6,508 nucleotides of DNA from Phycisphaeraceae bacterium (lineage in GTDB: Bacteria; Planctomycetota; Phycisphaerae; Phycisphaerales; Phycisphaeraceae). The notes below the pieces were generated by a model that was not told the origin of the DNA, made no database searches, and was given only the letters and a program-made list of their open reading frames with translations. Numbering within the stretch: the stretch's first letter is position 1; each line of letters begins with the position of its first letter. Positions 5,692 to 6,508 of the stretch are shown here, in pieces. The position numbers and the translations under genes were made by a program. Where the stretch lies: NCBI GenBank assembly GCA_007119405.1, contig SKPT01000263.1, positions 1 through 6,508 on the forward strand, given 5' to 3'.

Positions 5692-5919
5692 GGCTCGCGA
5701 ACTGCCCGGAGGCCCCCGGTCACCCGGAGCGCCACCGATACAGGCCGCACCCCGCACCCCGCCCGACGCCAGCCCGAACCGGGCAAGCTCACTCGGCGCC
5801 CCCCGTCAGGGCGCGATACACTCGTGCCGTCAAGCTGCCTGGGCCGTCACATCAGGTCTGTATCACCGGGCGTGAGCGTTGGCGCCATGTTGACGACTCG
5901 TACCATGGGAGCACCGATC
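5692..5919 (+). other. GC-rich noncoding gap with small hairpins
   Basis: This gap lies between the phosphoesterase and the lipoprotein gene. It contains a tandem pair GCACCCC GCACCCC (5747-5760), a hairpin GCCCG-AAC-CGGGC (5772-5784) and a second hairpin GCGCCC (5796-5801) with GGGCGC (5809-5814). Neither hairpin is followed by a T-run. The lipoprotein frame stays open upstream to 5824 with ATGs at 5887 and 5905, but I regard 5824-5919 as leader because the signal peptide and the ribosome-binding site (GGGAG, 5907-5911) both point to ATG 5920. A TACACT at 5817-5822 is a weak -10-like match without a -35 partner. Confidence 0.5.
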
Positions 5920-6315
5920 ATGTTGGGGAAATGCCAAGGCTTCGGGGTTGGGCTTACCGTAATCGCCGTGATGATGCTGGCCGGCTGCCAGGGGCCGGAG
6001 GATGTCGAGCGCCTGAGCGCGGAGCTGGAGATCGCGCAGCTAGAGCTGGAGGAGGCGCAGCGCGAGCTGGAGCAGAAGCGGGGAGCCCTGGAAGAGGGCG
6101 CGCAGCGCGTGGATGAGCTGACCGAGCGGGTCGAGCAGCTCGAAGCCGATTTGGCCGAGGCGCGTCAACAACGCGAGGCGATCGAGAGGCAATTGGCCGA
6201 GGCCCGCGAGCAGATCGAGGAGCTGCGCACGGAACGCGACGCGGCGCGCGGTCAACTCGCGGCGGCCATCGAAAGCATCGAGCGCCAGCTCGCGGAGCTG
6301 CGCGGCGAGGACTGA
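5920..6315 (+). CDS. Small lipoprotein, almost entirely coiled coil
   Basis: The 131-residue product begins with a lipoprotein signal peptide: a short n-region with Lys4, hydrophobic core FGVGLTVIAVMM, and lipobox L20-A21-G22-C23. Cleavage and lipidation at Cys23 would leave a mature chain of 109 residues anchored in a membrane. The next residue is Gln, not Asp, so by the enterobacterial rule it would go to the outer membrane; that rule may not apply in this organism. From ~29 to ~125 the chain is an uninterrupted heptad coiled coil. Positions 36, 43, 50, 57, 64, 71, 78, 92, 99, 113 and 120 are Leu, Val or Ile at seven-residue spacing, with partners at 67, 74, 81, 88, 95, 102, 109 and 116. 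Only two core breaks (Arg85, Arg106) occur. There is no C-terminal Lys as in Braun's lipoprotein and no peptidoglycan-binding domain. A structural, spacer or tethering role is inferred. GGGAG (5907-5911) with 8-base spacing supports ATG 5920. Confidence 0.85.
   Translation: MLGKCQGFGVGLTVIAVMMLAGCQGPEDVERLSAELEIAQLELEEAQRELEQKRGALEEGAQRVDELTERVEQLEADLAEARQQREAIERQLAEAREQIEELRTERDAARGQLAAAIESIERQLAELRGED
6022..6072 (+). repeat. 21-base periodic repeat encoding heptads in the lipoprotein gene
   Basis: GAGCTGGAG occurs at 6022-6030, 6043-6051 and 6064-6072, exactly 21 bases (seven codons) apart. GCGCAG recurs at 6034 and 6055 with the same spacing. Farther on, TTGGCCGAGGC occurs at 6151 and 6193, 42 bases (two heptads) apart. 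DNA-level identity at the heptad period suggests growth by unit duplication or strong codon convergence. Confidence 0.6.
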
Positions 6316-6329
6316 GCGCCGCCGGCGCT
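6315..6329 (+). terminator. Possible hairpin overlapping the lipoprotein stop codon
   Basis: AGCGCC and GGCGCT form a perfect 6-bp stem around GCC, starting at the last base of the TGA stop. No T-tract follows, so this is a weak candidate that may be chance in GC-rich sequence. Confidence 0.2.
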
Positions 6330-6508
6330 GGCCGGGATACGGAGCCCGGCGGGCCGGTTCGGTCGCCCGCTCGCCCTGGCGCCGTTGGACAGCGACCGGG
6401 CGAGGAGCAGCGATGGATTGGCCGGCGCGGCGCGGTGGTGGTCGGCGGTCGCGCGGGTACTGCGCGGCGGCAAGGACACAGCCGCACCAGACTGGCAGGC
6501 AGGCGAGC
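6316..6508 (+). other. Right-edge region; possible start of another gene
   Basis: No recognised gene is present. AGGAG at 6403-6407 precedes two possible starts that stay open to the window edge. One is ATG 6413 (spacing 5), giving an Arg/Gly-rich chain that looks like a wrong frame. The other is TTG 6418 (spacing 10), giving a more protein-like chain with GAARWWSAVARVL and DTAAPDWQAGE segments. The second frame is the same as the lipoprotein frame after its TGA and remains open for all 64 codons. The sequence to the right would be needed to tell whether either is real. Confidence 0.25.

Noticed and set aside
4717..5757. Long minus-strand open frame (346 codons) opposite the phosphoesterase
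   Set aside because: The plus strand has ordered metallophosphoesterase motifs and a ribosome-binding site; the antisense translation is Arg/Gly/His-rich with no family signature.
5817..5822. TACACT as a -10 box
   Set aside because: It matches TATAAT at four of six bases but has no -35-like hexamer 15-19 bases upstream.
5889..5894. TTGACG as a -35 box for the lipoprotein gene
   Set aside because: No -10-like sequence lies at suitable distance and the resulting start of transcription would fall at or after the start codon.

Overview
The window is a high-GC bacterial segment with every supported gene on the + strand. It holds seven protein-coding genes. The first is cut by the left edge, and a possible eighth may start near the right edge. 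No tRNA, rRNA, CRISPR array or complete insertion sequence was found. High GC, G/C-rich third codon positions and the style of the recombinase tail fit a GC-rich environmental bacterium. A planctomycete is my best guess, but this is inference only. The lipoprotein signal peptide and lipobox fit a Gram-negative-type envelope without proving one.

Region 1 (1-1332) is the most unusual part. It is one continuous reading frame whose first ~195 codons look like the C-terminal zinc-ribbon and coiled-coil part of a large serine recombinase. Its last ~240 codons are an apparently complete DUF899 protein (thioredoxin-like fold, CxxC motif). The frame is open to base 1, so the recombinase catalytic domain should lie to the left. 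It may be a genuine fusion, or the edge of an integrated element that captured the 5' end of a DUF899 gene.

Region 2 (1383-4751) is a co-directional cluster of small enzyme-like genes ending in a sigma factor gene: a SnoaL/NTF2-like protein, two different VOC/PhnB-like proteins, a YCII/DGPF-domain protein, and a 420-residue ECF sigma factor of the ECF42 type with a DUF6596/TPR-like C-terminal extension. ECF42 sigma factors are known to sit beside DGPF genes and to lack a classical anti-sigma factor, and none is visible here. Gaps between genes are 34 to 108 bases, so the set could be one transcription unit, possibly including the DUF899 frame. The simplest reading is that the sigma factor controls the small proteins as a stress or detoxification regulon. 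No substrate or signal can be read from the sequence.

Region 3 (4752-6508) is separated by a 130-base gap with a 12-bp perfect palindrome and a short hairpin. It holds a calcineurin-like metallophosphoesterase with two altered metal/catalytic motifs, a 228-base GC-rich noncoding gap, and a small lipoprotein that is almost entirely one unbroken coiled coil. The last ~190 bases contain only a weak possible start of another gene.
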